From assembly GCA_900321335.1 (NCBI GenBank), contig ONVR01000096.1, positions 1 through 7,557 of the forward strand: DNA of 7,557 bases. Reading direction: 5' to 3'. Below are positions 5,932-7,557 of this stretch, one piece after another; within the stretch, counting starts at the first letter, position 1; every line of letters begins with the position of its first letter. The position numbers and the translations under genes are program-made. The DNA comes from an uncultured Eubacteriales bacterium. GTDB taxonomy: Bacteria; Bacillota; Clostridia; Oscillospirales; Oscillospiraceae. Under the pieces are notes generated by a model that was not told where the DNA came from, made no database searches, and was given only the letters and a program-made list of their open reading frames with translations.

Positions 5932-5933
5932 TC

Positions 5934-5960
5934 ACCCGGCCGGCAGGCCGGGTCTTTTTT
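5934..5960 (+). terminator. Rho-independent terminator between tetR and the permease genes
   Basis: A perfect 8-bp GC-rich stem, ACCCGGCC (5934-5941) with GGCCGGGT (5946-5953), loop GGCA, followed by C and six T (5955-5960). It starts 3 nt after the tetR stop. It should limit, though perhaps not abolish, readthrough into the transporter genes. Confidence 0.88.
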
Positions 5961-5988
5961 ATAACAAAAAATATAATCTGTTATTTTT
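5961..5988 (+). promoter_or_regulatory. AT-rich spacer before the permease operon, possible -10 and inverted repeats
   Basis: TATAAT occurs at 5972-5977 but has no recognisable -35 at 15-18 nt and no TGN, so it is a poor promoter on its own. It lies within two overlapping inverted repeats: ATAACA (5961-5966) with TGTTAT (5979-5984), and AAAAATA (5967-5973) with TATTTTT (5982-5988). The second has 7-bp arms and an 8-bp spacer, as in the tetR sites, but unrelated, low-complexity sequence. An activator-dependent promoter is possible. Confidence 0.25.
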
Positions 5989-6003
5989 CATGGAGTGATC
6001 GCG

Positions 6004-6942
6004 ATGCGAAGATATCTGATCCGGCGCCTGGTCATGTTCGTTCTCGTTCTGATCGGCGTCAGCATCCTGAGTTTTGCGCTGATCGGTCTGTTCGGACGCG
6101 ATCCGGCAGAAGTCATCGCCCGGCGGACCAATATAAACGCCACCTATGAACAGATAGAGGCGATCCGCCACGACATGGGCCTGGATAAATCCCTGGCGGC
6201 CCGTTACCTCTCCTGGCTCAAGGGTCTGTTCACCGGCGATGTTGGCACGTCCATCTACACATTCAACCCCATTATGGATGACATACGGACGTATCTGCCG
6301 GTATCCCTGTATATGGTCGGGATGTCCATGCTGTGGGTCATAGGATTATCCGTACCCATCAGTCTTCTCTGCGCGCGCTATCCGGGCAGCGCTGCGGACC
6401 ATACCGTCCGGGCAGTCAGTATTGTGGGGCTGAGCTTTCCCACATTCTGGCTGGGCTTTCTGCTTCTGATCGCCTTTGCGGTCAAGCGTTCTGTGTTCAC
6501 CGTGGTGCCCGCTCCCGGCATCAAGGGGTATATCCTCCCCTCTTTTGCCCTGGCGGTACCGGTAGCCGCAGGGTTCATCCGCGTTTTCCGCGCCTCCCTT
6601 TTACGGGAGATGGGCTCCGACTACGCCGTATACGCCCGCGCACGGGGCCTGTCCCGGGGCAGGATCCTGACCCGGCACGCGATACGAAACGCGCTGCCGC
6701 CGGTCGTCACCATGTTCTGCCAGTATCTGGGCTATCTGATCGCGGGCGGAGCCGTTGTTGAAAACGTATTTACGCTCAGCGGTCTCGGCACATATCTGGT
6801 CGGATGCGTCTCCTCGGCCGATTCCACTGCCGTTGCAACCTGCGCCGTGCTGGTAGCCGGTATCTTTGTAGCAGCCAATCTGCTGGGTGATCTGGCGAAC
6901 CGGCTGTTATGCCCCTGGATGGTGAGAGAATACAATGATTAG
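6004..6942 (+). CDS. ABC transporter permease, NikB/DppB family (nickel or peptide type)
   Basis: Complete 312-residue inner-membrane protein, one of two permeases that form the channel of an importer fed by a binding protein and two ATPases. Hydrophobic spans lie near residues 9-30, 99-123, 137-160, 177-197, 233-253 and 277-297, the usual six. The first cytoplasmic/periplasmic stretch has GLDKSLAARYLSWLKGLFTG (59-78) and GTSI (81-84). The ATPase-contact (EAA) loop is DYAVYARARGLSRGR and following, about 206-230. From recalled E. coli NikB, the PIMDDI, LSFPTFWLGFLL and AGGAVVENVF segments look closer to the nickel branch than to DppB; this is a judgement by eye, and substrate is unproven. The ATG at 6004 follows GGAGTG by 6 nt; the in-frame GTG at 5995 overlaps that site and is rejected. 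It overlaps the next gene by 8 nt. Confidence 0.93.
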   Translation: MRRYLIRRLVMFVLVLIGVSILSFALIGLFGRDPAEVIARRTNINATYEQIEAIRHDMGLDKSLAARYLSWLKGLFTGDVGTSIYTFNPIMDDIRTYLPVSLYMVGMSMLWVIGLSVPISLLCARYPGSAADHTVRAVSIVGLSFPTFWLGFLLLIAFAVKRSVFTVVPAPGIKGYILPSFALAVPVAAGFIRVFRASLLREMGSDYAVYARARGLSRGRILTRHAIRNALPPVVTMFCQYLGYLIAGGAVVENVFTLSGLGTYLVGCVSSADSTAVATCAVLVAGIFVAANLLGDLANRLLCPWMVREYND

Positions 6943-7557
6943 ACAGATTCTGAAAAGTCCGCAGGCGGTTATCGGCCTGCTGCTGATGATCGCCGTTCTG
7001 GCGGCCGCATTCCTCTGTCCGATACTTGCCCCCCATGATCCCGAGCAGACGAATCTGCTGATGAAGTACGCCGCCCCCTGTGCGGAGTATCCCCTCGGCG
7101 CCGATGAGCTTGGCCGGTGTGAGCTGTCCCGCCTGCTTTACGGGACAAGATACTCCATGGGCATCAGCCTGCCCGTCCTTCTGATTCTCGCCTTCCTCGG
7201 TCTGTTTCTGGGAACGCTCAGCGCGTGCGGCGGTGAAGTCGTCGACCACATTCTGACTTTTGTCTGTGACGTGTTCATCTCCTTTCCGCAGCTGGTGATC
7301 GCCATCGCCATCATCGGTATTCTGGGTGTCGGTATCCGATCCATCATCATAGCCATTGTGATCGCAATGTGGGCCTGGTTTGCGCGCATGGTCAGATCCT
7401 ACGCCGTTCTGGAGATGGGAAAGGATTATATCCTCTCTGCCCGTCTTGCCGGCTGCGGTACACTCAAGCTCATATTCCAGCATCTGATCCCCAATATCCT
7501 GCCCCAGTTTCTTGTCTATCTGTCCACAGGCGTCGCCTCTTCCATTGTCATGGTTTC
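6935..7557 (+). CDS. ABC transporter permease, NikC/DppC family, cut by window edge
   Basis: Partial: 207 codons are visible, starting at the ATG at 6935 inside the last codons of the preceding permease (ATGATTAG overlap). This arrangement suggests translational coupling; GGTGAG lies upstream. The product is the second membrane subunit of the same importer. An N-terminal span (about 12-32) is followed by the family motif LGADELGR-C-ELSRLLYGTR (54-72), then spans near 79-97, 117-131 and 133-149. WAWFARMVRS (146-155) is very like recalled E. coli NikC and less like DppC. The EAA loop is DYILSARLAGCGTLKLIFQH, about 164-183. Odd point: the family motif usually reads LGRD, while here residue 62 is cysteine. 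The ATPase and binding-protein genes should lie to the right. Confidence 0.92.
   Translation, partial: MIRQILKSPQAVIGLLLMIAVLAAAFLCPILAPHDPEQTNLLMKYAAPCAEYPLGADELGRCELSRLLYGTRYSMGISLPVLLILAFLGLFLGTLSACGGEVVDHILTFVCDVFISFPQLVIAIAIIGILGVGIRSIIIAIVIAMWAWFARMVRSYAVLEMGKDYILSARLAGCGTLKLIFQHLIPNILPQFLVYLSTGVASSIVMV

Noticed and set aside
6776..7483. Open frames opposite the two permease genes
   Set aside because: Shadow of continuous, motif-bearing permease coding on the plus strand; the products are rich in Asp, Gln and Arg with no family signature.
1..7557. CRISPR array, tRNA/rRNA gene, insertion sequence or phage genes
   Set aside because: No spaced direct repeats, cloverleaf, transposase motif or terminal inverted repeats were seen by eye; all large open stretches are accounted for by the named genes.

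Overview
The window looks like an ordinary chromosomal stretch of a moderately GC-rich anaerobic Firmicute, probably class Clostridia and possibly Oscillospiraceae-like. The evidence is a TmcAL-type gene divergent from acetate kinase, clostridial-style L21 and L27 proteins, Shine-Dalgarno sites of the GGAGGTG type, and SigA-type promoters with 17-bp spacers and TGN extended -10 elements. The taxonomic placement is inference from gene content and protein style, because no alignment could be run.

Layout, left to right. Positions 1-530 (minus) hold the N-terminal part of tmcAL, a tRNA(Met) cytidine acetate ligase, starting at TTG and cut by the window edge. Positions 531-682 are a shared control region for tmcAL and ackA. 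Positions 683-1879 (plus) are a complete ackA with all catalytic residues, followed by a hairpin terminator. Positions 1959-2698 (plus) are a compact ribosomal operon, rplU-rpmA, with a strong promoter, a roughly 80-nt leader and a terminator. It lacks the prp protease gene that normally sits between the two genes, and its L27 lacks the N-terminal extension that Prp removes. Positions 2699-2901 carry two strong hairpins between convergent genes. Positions 2902-5055 (minus) are a complete tex-type S1 RNA-binding protein gene. Positions 5056-5340 are a rich divergent control region: a tex promoter, two adjacent palindromes, two copies of a TTAGTTA-N8-TAACTAA-like inverted repeat, and a consensus promoter. 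Positions 5341-5931 (plus) are a TetR-family regulator. Positions 6004-7557 (plus) are two overlapping ABC permease genes of the nickel/peptide class; the second is cut by the window edge.

How the genes fit together. The left half is housekeeping: tRNA wobble-base modification, ATP-yielding acetate formation and ribosome assembly. The right half is a small regulatory and transport unit. The TetR regulator very likely represses itself through a repeat overlapping its own -10 element. It may also control the downstream importer, although a good terminator lies between them and no matching operator was seen directly in front of the permeases. The permeases resemble NikB/NikC in several motifs, so a metal or metal-chelate substrate is plausible. 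No binding protein or ATPase gene is visible here; they would be expected beyond the right edge.

I found no convincing undescribed system. The points most worth a second look are the matched loss of prp and the L27 extension, the paired TetR operators, and the facing promoters between tmcAL and ackA, whose transcripts would overlap.
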